From positions 1 through 24,582 of the IMG/VR virus record IMGVR_UViG_3300025879_000101: DNA of 24,582 nucleotides; one strand, 5' to 3'. The translations under genes were made by a program, and so were the position numbers. The stretch is from a virus. This document shows, piece after piece, positions 1 through 8,373 of the stretch; positions within the stretch are counted from its first letter, which is position 1, and every line of letters starts with the position of its first letter. A model generated the notes under the pieces. It had not been told where the DNA came from and did no database searches. It worked only from the letters and a program-made list of their open reading frames with translations.

Positions 1-15
1 AATTTTAGAGGTTTT

Positions 16-1542
16 CTAGAAAGTACCACCATCAAGGACTGGAATTTCTGTTTCAAAATTAGTTTGTGTTAGTATATTCTCATATTGAACTTGATTATCG
101 GGCAGAGGAGTGCTTAATTGCCATTGAGTCGACTGCTCTCTCCATCGTAAAGATACGTTGACTGCGGTTCCTCTTTCTACTTCAATACCTGCGTTCTGAG
201 TAGGAGTACCTGTCTCGTCACCATTAAGAACAATGATATTGTCGCCAATAGATACGGTATTTGAATTAACTGTAGTAGTTGTACCTTGAACAGTTAAGTC
301 ACCATTGATTACAACAGTACCACCTATACCAGAAGTATCTCCTGTACCATCGTCTTGACCTGAGTGGAAAGACGGATCAAGTGTAAGAGTACCAGGACCG
401 TAAATAGTTGCAGAGCCTGTATCAGATGCATGATTTGGATAGCCTATGTATAAGTCACCGATGTATATATCATTGTTAGTCTGATTACCGCGATCTGTAA
501 CACTGTCAAGAGTATCATCTTCTGCAGGTAGATTAATAGTTGAAGTGTTAACTCCAGTAACATGACCTGTTGAGTCAGTAGTTACACTATCAATAACAGT
601 AAAGTTTCCACCATCTGAAGGATTTGCAGAGCTAGTAGTGTTTGTACGAGTAGTTAAATCATGTGCAACTGTTACTGTATTGTTAGCGCCTACCGTAGTA
701 GTAATCTTTAAACCGCCAGCAATATCAAGAGTTTCTTGATTATCTACTTGCTGATCTGTACCACCATCTGCAGTAAGAGTAATAAAGTTGCCTACTTGAC
801 CAGATGCAGTAACGTGACCTCGAGCATCTACTGTGTAAGTAGGAACTTGAGTAGTGCTTCCATAAGATCCTGCTGTTACGCCTGAATCATCGTGCGTAAT
901 AGTTAAGGTGTCAGCAGAAGTAAAGTTTGTAGTTAAATCCACACCCGCTGTGATTGTGAGAGTATCATTTAAAAGGTCTACAGCGTTTACAGTGCCATCT
1001 TCGTCCGCTACGTTTAAAATTGTTGCTACGCTAGCTGTACCCGCATTTGTTAAGCGACCTTGTTGGTCGACTGTAAATGTAGGAATTTCAGTAGAAGAGC
1101 CGTATGTTCCTGGAGTAACTGCTGTATCGTCTAAGTCAATACCTACAGTGATGCCTGTACCAACTTTCGCGATCTTGGTAGTAATACCAGTTTCGCCATT
1201 AAAGTCAATATCATCGTCAGGTACGTTAAATGCTACGCCCGCTCCTGAGTCTGCTGTTAATGTAACTGGTGCAATACTAGTGTTGATTTCCCACGTACCA
1301 TTGCTGTAAGTAGAGGTTCCTGTTACGTCACCTACAAGCTCAATACTACCGCCGGTAACTAAGTCATCTACTACGTCTACGTAGTATTTTCCGCCGATAA
1401 CATCAATGTCACCAGAAGTACCTCCTGGTCGGCCTATAAATAATTTACCGCCATTTAAGGTAGAATAGGCTAATTCGCCTTGATTTAATGAAGTAGGTAC
1501 CGCTGTACTGGTACTACGTTTTATCTTAATAATTTGAGACAT
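16..1542 (-). CDS. Fibre-like protein with tropism-determinant-like N-terminus
   Basis: 508 residues. The N-terminal 40 residues (IKIKRSTSTAVPTSLNQGEL, then AYS and KLFIGR) resemble the small beta domain at the start of phage tropism-determinant and collar fibre proteins. The middle has three diverged copies of a unit with GxYGSxTxxPTxTVDxxGxxT (about 140-175, 220-255, 300-340). The C-terminal part, about 414-478, holds DLTVQGTTTTVNSNTVSIGD and [19 protein letters not shown], a module also found in the long fibre. It ends PVLDGGTF. A GTTGGAG ribosome site precedes the ATG. It is probably a second fibre or a fibre adaptor; its operon may continue beyond the window, as no terminator is seen in the last 15 bases. 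Confidence 0.75.
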   Translation of the reverse strand: MSQIIKIKRSTSTAVPTSLNQGELAYSTLNGGKLFIGRPGGTSGDIDVIGGKYYVDVVDDLVTGGSIELVGDVTGTSTYSNGTWEINTSIAPVTLTADSGAGVAFNVPDDDIDFNGETGITTKIAKVGTGITVGIDLDDTAVTPGTYGSSTEIPTFTVDQQGRLTNAGTASVATILNVADEDGTVNAVDLLNDTLTITAGVDLTTNFTSADTLTITHDDSGVTAGSYGSTTQVPTYTVDARGHVTASGQVGNFITLTADGGTDQQVDNQETLDIAGGLKITTTVGANNTVTVAHDLTTRTNTTSSANPSDGGNFTVIDSVTTDSTGHVTGVNTSTINLPAEDDTLDSVTDRGNQTNNDIYIGDLYIGYPNHASDTGSATIYGPGTLTLDPSFHSGQDDGTGDTSGIGGTVVINGDLTVQGTTTTVNSNTVSIGDNIIVLNGDETGTPTQNAGIEVERGTAVNVSLRWREQSTQWQLSTPLPDNQVQYENILTQTNFETEIPVLDGGTF

Positions 1543-1561
1543 TCTATGTCACTCCAACGAG

Positions 1562-1954
1562 CTAAAAAGCTCCCGCGTCTAATGTGTCTGAGTCAGGCGA
1601 CTCGTTTCCTACCATTATAGGAACCCAAGTCAGGCCGGTGCCAGAGACTTGTCTATAGACGTAAAATTGATCTGTATCTGTGTTATACCACGTATCTCCT
1701 TCCTCGATATTTGATCCAGTGGGAGTTGAAGATGACCGAAAATCTTGATCTGCAAGTTGTTCTATTGCGGTCTGTAAAGTGTTTCCTGTTACTGTGCCAT
1801 AAGGCGTAACAGTTATAGCATTAGCCGAAATAGTAGGAACAGATAAAGCTGCCTCTACTGTAGTAACTTCCGGTACTATATCAATTATTATATTTTCTTC
1901 CTCTACGGTAACTTCCGTAGAATTAGTAACAATTTCTATGCTTGTATCTGCCAT
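1562..1954 (-). CDS. Small fibre-associated protein of unknown function
   Basis: 130 residues, acidic. The first 45 residues are Val/Ile/Glu/Thr-rich strands. Then comes TPYGTVTGNTLQTAIEQLADQ, a short helix pattern seen in phage fibre proteins, and NIEEGDTWYNTDTDQFYVYR with WVPIMVGN, a small beta unit also common in fibres. It ends SDTLDAGAF, resembling the LDGGTF end of the next gene's product. No catalytic motif is visible. It overlaps both neighbours' transcription closely (TAATG at its start, 19 bases before the next gene), so it probably works with them in the adhesion apparatus. Confidence 0.7.
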   Translation of the reverse strand: MADTSIEIVTNSTEVTVEEENIIIDIVPEVTTVEAALSVPTISANAITVTPYGTVTGNTLQTAIEQLADQDFRSSSTPTGSNIEEGDTWYNTDTDQFYVYRQVSGTGLTWVPIMVGNESPDSDTLDAGAF

Positions 1955-2295
1955 TATCTTGTCACTTCTGCGTTAATAGTTATTTCACCTTTCAATAAAC
2001 GTTTAACTATTACGTCATTGGCTGTAAATAGCTCTAAGTCATAAAAGTACCTACCAGGAGCCATCTCAGATGATACCCCATTTGGTAGTTCCATTTTGAG
2101 TTTGCCCTCTGTTACAGGATCTAGTACAGTACAAGTAAAACTAGCAGCTAAAGCGGAGTCTGTAATCTTTGCACGAATATGAGACCTAGCAGAGTAACCT
2201 GTTAAGTCCTTTATTGTTTCACCTTCTGTGATAGTAAGATCTACTGCAAAGTCTGAACCTTGGTCGATCACTAAGTTGTATGTTGCTGCTGTCAT
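1954..2295 (-). CDS. Ig-like / BppU-N-like small tail protein
   Basis: 113 residues. The pattern YNLVIDQGSDFAVDLTI, DLTGYSARSHIRAKI, GKLKMELPNG and APGRYFYDLEL followed by RLLKGEITINAEVTR is that of a small all-beta domain common near phage baseplates and tail tips, similar to the N-terminal domain of the lactococcal BppU protein. The likely role is an adaptor or decoration that helps attach fibres. It has an AGGAG ribosome site, is the first gene of the unit driven by the promoter at 2315-2343, and ends in a TAATG overlap with the next gene. The fold is recognised by pattern only. Confidence 0.65.
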   Translation of the reverse strand: MTAATYNLVIDQGSDFAVDLTITEGETIKDLTGYSARSHIRAKITDSALAASFTCTVLDPVTEGKLKMELPNGVSSEMAPGRYFYDLELFTANDVIVKRLLKGEITINAEVTR

Positions 2296-2314
2296 TTGAA
2301 TCTCCTATTGTCAA

Positions 2315-2343
2315 ATTATATCAATATGCACCTTCGAGTGCAA
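2315..2343 (-). promoter_or_regulatory. Sigma70-type promoter for the accessory tail genes (cassette A)
   Basis: Minus strand -35 TTGCAC (2338-2343), 17-base spacer and perfect -10 TATAAT (2315-2320). Transcription would start near 2308, just ahead of the AGGAG ribosome site, giving a leader of about 13 bases. An inverted repeat, TGCAC / GTGCA at 2327-2342, overlaps the -35 and the spacer and could be an operator. Confidence 0.82.
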
Positions 2344-2360
2344 GAATTATTTTTAAGAGG

Positions 2361-2388
2361 TAAGAAAACCCTGCACTAAGCAAGGTTT
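2361..2388 (-). terminator. Intrinsic terminator at the fibre stop codon (cassette A)
   Basis: Minus strand arms AAACCTTGC and GCAGGGTTT pair over nine positions with one G-U pair; the five-base loop contains the fibre TAG stop. A TTTTCTT run follows. Because the stop codon sits in the loop, a terminating ribosome would cover the hairpin and may influence read-through. Confidence 0.85.
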
Positions 2389-5300
2389 CCTATTTTAACT
2401 CGTAATACCCCACCAGAAAATACCTTTATAGTTCCCCCATCAAACTCTGTACGATCATCTCCAGATCCATCTGATATTTCAAGAGTGCCTTCAGATTCGT
2501 CAAAGAAAATGTGTTTTCCGCCAGAGTCTCCGATCATTACATCTCCGTCTTGATTAATTACAGCACCTTTTCCCGATATAGTAGTACCGCTAATATCAGG
2601 GGCTGTGCCTCCTGTAGGGTAAACTTGAATTTTTCTAGCTATAACACTCTCAGCGTCGAGAACGTCTGTATCTACTACGTTAAAGGTACCTATATCTGCC
2701 GTAATTGTGTCAAAGTTTGCGCTATGGTTTTTCAGTTTAAGATTGGTACCATCCATCTCTAAGCCGTCATTGCCGCTTACTGTTATACCCCCTTTTGTAG
2801 TAGAAGAAGCAGTGGGAAGGCTATAACTAGTACTTTGTACATTTGCTGAAAGGACTCCGTTTGTAATAGTAAGTCTGTCTCCTACTTTAATACCCCCTAA
2901 AGTATTAGTGGTAGCAGTAGGTAAACTATAGTTATTCGCGCTTGTAGCAATTCCATCTAACTTAGTTTTATCTGTAGAAGACATAAGACCATCTACACCC
3001 GTAGTAGCATTGTTATACGTAGTATTTGCGTCATCTCTCCAAGCAGGGTTACCACTTGCATCGGTCTTCCAGACTTTATTAGCTTGGCTAGCCCCTGAAG
3101 CTACATATCCTTCTGAAGTGCTAGAGTTGGCTTTCCATGTATTTGCGTCATCTCTCCAAGCAGGGTCACCACTTGCATCGGTCTTCCAGACTTTATTAGC
3201 TACAGCCCCGGGAGCTGATACGTACCCCGCTACGGTTTTTGTGTTTGCATTCCAGGTATTAGTGTCAGTGGCGGCAATGGTTAATTTACTATCACTATTT
3301 CTAGTAACAGTCACGTTAGTTCCACCCGCGATCTCTATATCGTCAGTACTCCCAGTAGAACCGTTTAATCTTATTTTTGTAGTATCAGCAGGAATCGAGG
3401 TTGTATAAGTTGTGTTGGTATCATCATTTGCGTCATCTCTCCAAGCAGGAACACCATTTGCATCTGTTTTCCATACTTTATTGGCTTGTCCAGATCCCGA
3501 CGCTACATACCCTTCAGAAGTACTAGAGTTAGCTTTCCATGTATTTGTATCCTGAAAAGTAGTTCTAACAACAGTGTCTTTATTTGTGAACGTAGGTTCA
3601 GTAGAGTATTCTTCTACAGACCAGTTATCTCCCCAAGTAGCTACGGCGCCACTAGCGCTATAACCAGCGTATAGATTCTTAGCCACAAGCTGTAGATAGC
3701 TAGTAGTTTCTCCGCTTAGTATAAAGACCGTGTTTCCATCAGTGTCTCTGGCTACTTCTATAGTAGGATTTACGTTTGGATTAGTTGTTGTATACCTAAA
3801 ACCGCTAAAACCTCCGTTAGTTTCTGGATTCCAGTAACCATAAATATGAAGCTCTGCGCCTTCCGTGTTTGTATTATAAGCGTTTTGATAAATTAAATCA
3901 AAACCTGCCATGCTATAACTATCCTGAGGTACTTTTGTACGAATTACTACATAAGCAGGTGCTCCACTATTATCTGAATAAGTAGTAAGAATTTTATCCC
4001 AAGTATGAAAATCATGATCTCCATCATCTTGAGCATAGTTTTTATACGGATTTATCTTAAATTCTGTACCGGTAAGACTCAGCCCACTTCCTGCCGTGTA
4101 TGTTGTATCAGTAAAAACTGCATTAGCCGGTACAGCAGTTTTAACGTTATCAAAAGCCCAGTTAGAACTGATAGATGTGGTAGTAGCTCCATCTTCTGGA
4201 GTATCATGTATAGCTCTTTGTGTATTAGTATCAGTAGAAGAAATAGTTATAGTATTTCCGGTTTGAGTTACTGTAGTAGCTCCAGACCCCGCTACTGTGA
4301 TAGTACCAGAAGCCTCTGATCCATCAATACCCACACTTGTTACTGTATCCGTATCTGTAAAAACAGCATTAGCAGGTACAGCAGTTTTAACGTTATCAAA
4401 AGCCCAGTTAGAACTGATAGATGTGGTAGTAGCTCCATCTTCTGGAGTATCATGTATAGCTCTTTGTGTATTTGACCAAGGAACATTAACATACATCTTA
4501 CCTTCTGAACTTAATTCTACAGGGTAATTTTTGCCATCTTCTGCAAACCCTGTCTTAACTAAACCTAAAACGCTTGAAGTTGCTTGTGCGTATGTAGTAT
4601 TTGTAGAGGAGATAGTAAGTTTAGTGGCACTTGTACGAGTAACAGAAGTAGCCCCGCTTCCTGCAATCTCTACGTCATCATTTGTACTATTAGAGCCTGT
4701 TAGTCTTATTTTTGTAGTACTTGCAGGAACAGTTAGATCGTATGTAGTATTTGTATCTACGTAAGAAGTTAAGTATCTATTATCAAGATCTACTGTAGCC
4801 CCTGCACGACCAGGGCCAGTTAAAGTAAGTATTCCGTTATCTGTATCAAAACTTGCGGCATTAATGTAGTCTACTGAGTTATCAATAGTAGGCTTATTTG
4901 TAATGTTATCCCAATCTAAGCTACCATCAAAAGTAGTTGCGGTCACTGTTCCGTCTACTTGTAAAGCACTTGTACCATTATCTACATCAGTGCCAATTAG
5001 TACATTTCCTGCGTATTCTGCTAAACGTATAGTTCCATCATCATCTACTTCAATACTTGGTATACCAGATACGTCATTTACGGAAAATATAGTACCTGTT
5101 AAAGTATCTGATATTGAAAAAAGCTGCCCTGCAGATCCACTAAACGATAGTGTACCTCCGTCTAACATAGTTGCTGTAATTTCTGAAGCTTGATCAGGCG
5201 AAACAAAGTCTATTTCAGGAACTGTAATAGTACCTGTAAAAGTGTCTCCAGATACATTTGCTTTTCCTGGAATAGAGATAGCATTATAAGTTCCTGAAAC

Positions 5301-8219
5301 ATCTCCTCCAAAAACTGTATCAGTACTTAAATAGTAAGAACTAGACTGTCCTCCTAAAGTAGACGCATCAACTCCTGTAAGATCATTGTTAAAAATACTT
5401 AATTTTATCTCACTAATTGCTTTTCGTTTTTGAGAAGAGCTATCTAGAATTACCAATTCATCTGTTGATACAGCTTCTTCTGTCATATCTGTAAGCTCAG
5501 ATAGGTCTACTCTTATTTCTTCGTTAACAATATCTATAAGAGTTCCAGCACTGTAGGTCGTATCGGTAGAAGATAGTACCCCATCTGATATACTTAGGTT
5601 AGTCCCTACTTTAATACCTCCTAAAGTATTAGGAGATGCTGCAGGTAACGTGTAAGCTTGAGAGTCCGCAGAAAGAACTCCGTCTTCTATCGTTAGATTA
5701 GAGCCTACTTTGATACCACCTAAAACGTCAGCAGTTGCTGCAGATAAAGTATAGTTGTTTGCGTTTGTATCAATTCCATTTAACTTAGTTTTATCGGTAG
5801 AGGACATAAGACCTGCTGCAGTAATAGTAGCATTGCTGTAGGTAGTGTCTGTATCATCTCTCCAAGCAGGAACACCACTCGCATTAGTCTTCCAGACTTG
5901 ATTTGCTGTAGAGCTTGTAGGAGCTGCTACGTACCCTGCTACGTCTACAGCATTTGCATTCCAAGTATTATTATCTGTGGACGAGATAGTTATAGCACCA
6001 CCGTCTTGAGTTATTGTAGTAGCCCCAGAACCTCCTAAAGTAATAGTACCCGTAGACTCTGAGCCAGAAACTCCAACACTTGTTACTGTATTATCATCTG
6101 TCCAAGGAACATTAACATACATTTGACCGTTACTTAACTCTACTGGATAGTTTTTACCATTTTCAGTGTAGCCTATTTTTACAAGGCCTAGTGTACTACT
6201 AGTAGCTGTGCTGTAAGTAGTATTTGTACCTGTAATAGTAACTTTCTTACTTGTATCGTTATAAGCTACAGAAACTGCGCCACTTCCTTCAAATTTTACA
6301 GTATTTCCAGAAGATACTGTCCCCGTTGTGGTTCCGTCAGATACTGTCCAGCTTTGATATTTATCGTAGTCAGAGCCTAAAGGGAGATTATGGTACCCAG
6401 ATCCGTCATTAGTAAACATCCATCTACTATTAGACTCATTCCAAAGTAAAGATACATTGGACTCTGTAGAGCCTCGTTCTACTTCAATACCAGCACTTTC
6501 TGTAGGTTCCGCTCCGGTAAAGTTACTATTTAAAACTATAGTATTGTCTGCTATGTTTACTTCTTCTGTATTGATTGTAGTGGTACTGCCAGATACAGTA
6601 AGATTTCCACTAATAGTCATATTATTTACGGTAAGGTTTTTAGCAGTAGTATTTCCTCTGCCAAGAACAGTATCAATTGTATCAGACTCTGATTGTAGGT
6701 ATCTTCCGTCTAGATCTACAGTTAGGTCTGAAAGCTCTCCAGTTCTGCCTAGTGTAAGGACCCCTCCGTCCGTACTAAAAGAAACAGAATCTACATAATC
6801 ATTTGTGTCTGTTGCAGTTACGGTAATAGTTTGACCGCTAATAGTTCCTGTTAGATTTGTGGAAAGGTTTACAGATGTAACTGCTACTGGTACGGCTTCA
6901 GTTTCTCCGTCTGGGATAGCAGTGAACGTAGTACCGTCTTGTTGAAAAGTAATACCTGCAATTGCATCAATGTTTGAAGAAGCATCAATAGTTACGCCAG
7001 AAAGACTAAGATTAGTACCATCCCATAAGATATGAGCAGATGCGTCTCCGAATACAAACTTTCCGTCTGTAAGATCAATAAAGGCACCAGATTCGTCGCC
7101 CTCTGGAGCAGAGTCAGCATCAGGAATAGCATTAGCTCCAGAGTTCTGCATAGTACCTGCTGTAATTGTACCTAGATTAGCAGAGATAGCGGAAAGGCTC
7201 GTAGCGGTTATATCACCTGCATCTACGTCTCCTCGAAGAGTTAAAGTGCCTTCTGATTGATCCCAGAATATATATCTATCATTTAAAAAATCACCAATAT
7301 AAACGTCACCATCTTGTTTAATGTCTACCCCTGCACCAGATAGTACAGGATCTCCTGTTACAGGATCTTCGGTAATAGTAGGAGCAGAACCTGTTTCTGG
7401 ATATACTTGAATTTCTCGTGCTATAACAGCTTCTGCGTTAAGGGTATCAGTATCAAGAACTCCAAACTCACCTATATCTGCTACTAGAGTTCCGAAGTTA
7501 CCTACCTCTGCATTAATTTGATTAGCCGTAATAGTGTTGGCGGCTATATGCTCTGCGGTAATTGTGCCTGCTGTAATATCATCTGCGTTTAAGTCTCCTC
7601 GAAAGGTCATCGTACCTTCTGACTGGTCCCAGAACATATACTTGTCTGCTGAAAAATCTCCAATGTATACGTCACCGTCAGCTTTTAAATCAATACCAGA
7701 GCCTGTTAATACAGGATCTCCTGTTACAGGATCTTCTGTAATTGTAGGAGCAGTGCCATCTTCTGGATATATTTGTACTTCCCGAGCTATAACACTATCA
7801 GCGTCTAGCAACCCCGTGTCGATTTCGCCAAATATACCAATATCTGCTACTAATTTTCCGAAGTTACCTTCTTCTGCGTTAATTTTATCTGCTGTGATCG
7901 TGCCATCGACAATTAAATCACCACTAATTACTTCTTCTTGGTTTGACCAAGTAGTTCCGCTATATATCCATACGGATTGCGAAGTAGGAGAAGACTCTGT
8001 ACCTGTATAAAACCAGGCTTGATCATCTGCGACTGGATCGGTAGGTTGTACACCAGTACCGTTTGTCCACGCAGAGGAGGCTTCTGTGCTGTTTGTAGGT
8101 AGCGCGGTTACTCCGATACTCCAACGGCCGGGACCGCGAGCACCGTCCTCTCCTGGAGTTCCGTTTTCTCCGTCGAGTATATCTGTTAAGGTTGCTTGTC
8201 CTATTGCTGTTCTGCTCAT
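2376..8219 (-). CDS. Long modular tail fibre protein
   Basis: 1947 residues, strongly Ser/Thr/Asn/Gly/Asp-rich, beta-rich and repetitive; probably a trimeric fibre attached to the tip. Order: collagen-like Gly-X-Y triplets at residues 17-31; two tandem 122-residue modules (about 110-340) with [23 protein letters not shown] and DGDVYIGDF; a module with [20 protein letters not shown] and AGIEVERGS (about 540-610); many copies of short fibre modules such as [18 protein letters not shown] and [15 protein letters not shown]; an aromatic, non-repeated domain at about 1387-1558; and a third copy of the first module at the C-terminus (about 1830-1925). I see no intramolecular chaperone such as a peptidase S74 domain. 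It has its own promoter and terminators on both sides. Host binding is inferred from position and composition. Confidence 0.88.
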   Translation of the reverse strand: MSRTAIGQATLTDILDGENGTPGEDGARGPGRWSIGVTALPTNSTEASSAWTNGTGVQPTDPVADDQAWFYTGTESSPTSQSVWIYSGTTWSNQEEVISGDLIVDGTITADKINAEEGNFGKLVADIGIFGEIDTGLLDADSVIAREVQIYPEDGTAPTITEDPVTGDPVLTGSGIDLKADGDVYIGDFSADKYMFWDQSEGTMTFRGDLNADDITAGTITAEHIAANTITANQINAEVGNFGTLVADIGEFGVLDTDTLNAEAVIAREIQVYPETGSAPTITEDPVTGDPVLSGAGVDIKQDGDVYIGDFLNDRYIFWDQSEGTLTLRGDVDAGDITATSLSAISANLGTITAGTMQNSGANAIPDADSAPEGDESGAFIDLTDGKFVFGDASAHILWDGTNLSLSGVTIDASSNIDAIAGITFQQDGTTFTAIPDGETEAVPVAVTSVNLSTNLTGTISGQTITVTATDTNDYVDSVSFSTDGGVLTLGRTGELSDLTVDLDGRYLQSESDTIDTVLGRGNTTAKNLTVNNMTISGNLTVSGSTTTINTEEVNIADNTIVLNSNFTGAEPTESAGIEVERGSTESNVSLLWNESNSRWMFTNDGSGYHNLPLGSDYDKYQSWTVSDGTTTGTVSSGNTVKFEGSGAVSVAYNDTSKKVTITGTNTTYSTATSSTLGLVKIGYTENGKNYPVELSNGQMYVNVPWTDDNTVTSVGVSGSESTGTITLGGSGATTITQDGGAITISSTDNNTWNANAVDVAGYVAAPTSSTANQVWKTNASGVPAWRDDTDTTYSNATITAAGLMSSTDKTKLNGIDTNANNYTLSAATADVLGGIKVGSNLTIEDGVLSADSQAYTLPAASPNTLGGIKVGTNLSISDGVLSSTDTTYSAGTLIDIVNEEIRVDLSELTDMTEEAVSTDELVILDSSSQKRKAISEIKLSIFNNDLTGVDASTLGGQSSSYYLSTDTVFGGDVSGTYNAISIPGKANVSGDTFTGTITVPEIDFVSPDQASEITATMLDGGTLSFSGSAGQLFSISDTLTGTIFSVNDVSGIPSIEVDDDGTIRLAEYAGNVLIGTDVDNGTSALQVDGTVTATTFDGSLDWDNITNKPTIDNSVDYINAASFDTDNGILTLTGPGRAGATVDLDNRYLTSYVDTNTTYDLTVPASTTKIRLTGSNSTNDDVEIAGSGATSVTRTSATKLTISSTNTTYAQATSSVLGLVKTGFAEDGKNYPVELSSEGKMYVNVPWSNTQRAIHDTPEDGATTTSISSNWAFDNVKTAVPANAVFTDTDTVTSVGIDGSEASGTITVAGSGATTVTQTGNTITISSTDTNTQRAIHDTPEDGATTTSISSNWAFDNVKTAVPANAVFTDTTYTAGSGLSLTGTEFKINPYKNYAQDDGDHDFHTWDKILTTYSDNSGAPAYVVIRTKVPQDSYSMAGFDLIYQNAYNTNTEGAELHIYGYWNPETNGGFSGFRYTTTNPNVNPTIEVARDTDGNTVFILSGETTSYLQLVAKNLYAGYSASGAVATWGDNWSVEEYSTEPTFTNKDTVVRTTFQDTNTWKANSSTSEGYVASGSGQANKVWKTDANGVPAWRDDANDDTNTTYTTSIPADTTKIRLNGSTGSTDDIEIAGGTNVTVTRNSDSKLTIAATDTNTWNANTKTVAGYVSAPGAVANKVWKTDASGDPAWRDDANTWKANSSTSEGYVASGASQANKVWKTDASGNPAWRDDANTTYNNATTGVDGLMSSTDKTKLDGIATSANNYSLPTATTNTLGGIKVGDRLTITNGVLSANVQSTSYSLPTASSTTKGGITVSGNDGLEMDGTNLKLKNHSANFDTITADIGTFNVVDTDVLDAESVIARKIQVYPTGGTAPDISGTTISGKGAVINQDGDVMIGDSGGKHIFFDESEGTLEISDGSGDDRTEFDGGTIKVFSGGVLRVKIGNLA
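3023..3205 (-). repeat. Pair of short direct repeats in the fibre gene
   Basis: A stretch of about 60 bases beginning near 3023 recurs with period 117 (39 codons) near 3140 with very few changes. It encodes the [11 protein letters not shown] and PAWRDDAN unit. Diverged copies occur near 3430 and 5853, so the unit has been copied at least four times. Confidence 0.85.
4111..4472 (-). repeat. Pair of 116-base direct repeats in the fibre gene
   Basis: Bases 4111-4226 and 4357-4472 are nearly identical, with period 246 (82 codons). Both encode [20 protein letters not shown] and the following [15 protein letters not shown]. Only a few substitutions are visible, such as at the two ends of the unit, which points to recent duplication or gene conversion. 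Confidence 0.9.
7345..7736 (-). repeat. Tandem 366-base module repeat in the fibre gene
   Basis: The N-terminal modules repeat with period 366 bases (122 codons). An identical 26-base block starts at 7345 and 7711 and encodes [11 protein letters not shown]; the rest of the module is conserved at protein level. A third, more diverged copy lies at about 2400-2720, at the other end of the gene. Confidence 0.8.
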
Positions 8220-8243
8220 TTTTATTCCTGATGTATAGCTTGT

Positions 8244-8260
8244 GCGATAAAAGAAATCGC
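8244..8260 (-). promoter_or_regulatory. Small leader hairpin before the fibre gene
   Basis: Arms GCGAT and ATCGC with a seven-base loop, inside the predicted fibre leader and upstream of the CAGGA ribosome site. It may protect the 5' end or affect translation; it has no U-run and I do not call it a terminator. Confidence 0.35.
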
Positions 8261-8290
8261 TAAGAAGGGTGTTTGTTCAACTATACAAAG

Positions 8291-8319
8291 ATTATACCTT
8301 CAAAATAAATAATATGCAA
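8291..8319 (-). promoter_or_regulatory. Sigma70-type promoter for the long fibre gene (cassette B)
   Basis: Minus strand -35 TTGCAT (8314-8319), 17-base spacer and perfect -10 TATAAT (8291-8296), lying between the J terminator and the fibre gene. The box TTCTTACCTCCCC lies just upstream at 8331-8343. Transcription would start near 8284 and leave a leader of about 65 bases. Confidence 0.85.
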
Positions 8320-8341
8320 GAAATTTTTTTGGGGAGGTAAG

Positions 8342-8369
8342 AATAAAAGGCCCTTTATTTGGGCCTTTT
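8342..8369 (-). terminator. Intrinsic terminator after J-like gene (cassette B)
   Basis: Minus strand arms AAAAGGCCC and GGGCCTTTT form a perfect nine-pair stem with a seven-base loop, followed by ATTC and the shared TTCTTAC box. The hairpin begins four bases past the J-like stop codon. Its A-rich and T-rich sides would let it act in both directions, but no plus-strand gene is present. Confidence 0.92.
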
Positions 8370-8373
8370 GTCT

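Noticed and set aside
908-1309. Open frame of 133 codons on the plus strand
   Set aside because: It is antisense to a well supported fibre-like gene with low-complexity codons and has no ribosome site or family features. The same holds for all other plus-strand frames, including 3010-3408 and 7534-8010.
16-1542. Possible diversity-generating retroelement target, because the N-terminus resembles tropism-determinant proteins
   Set aside because: No reverse transcriptase, template repeat or adenine-rich variable codons at the C-terminus are visible in the window.
1559-1572. Inverted repeat GAGCT / AGCTC at a stop codon between two accessory genes
   Set aside because: Only five pairs, no U-run after it, and the next gene starts 19 bases on; too weak for a terminator.
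2376-8219. Tandem repeats considered as CRISPR or non-coding satellite DNA
   Set aside because: All repeats keep one long reading frame, have codon-sized periods (117, 246, 366 bases) and match fibre protein modules.
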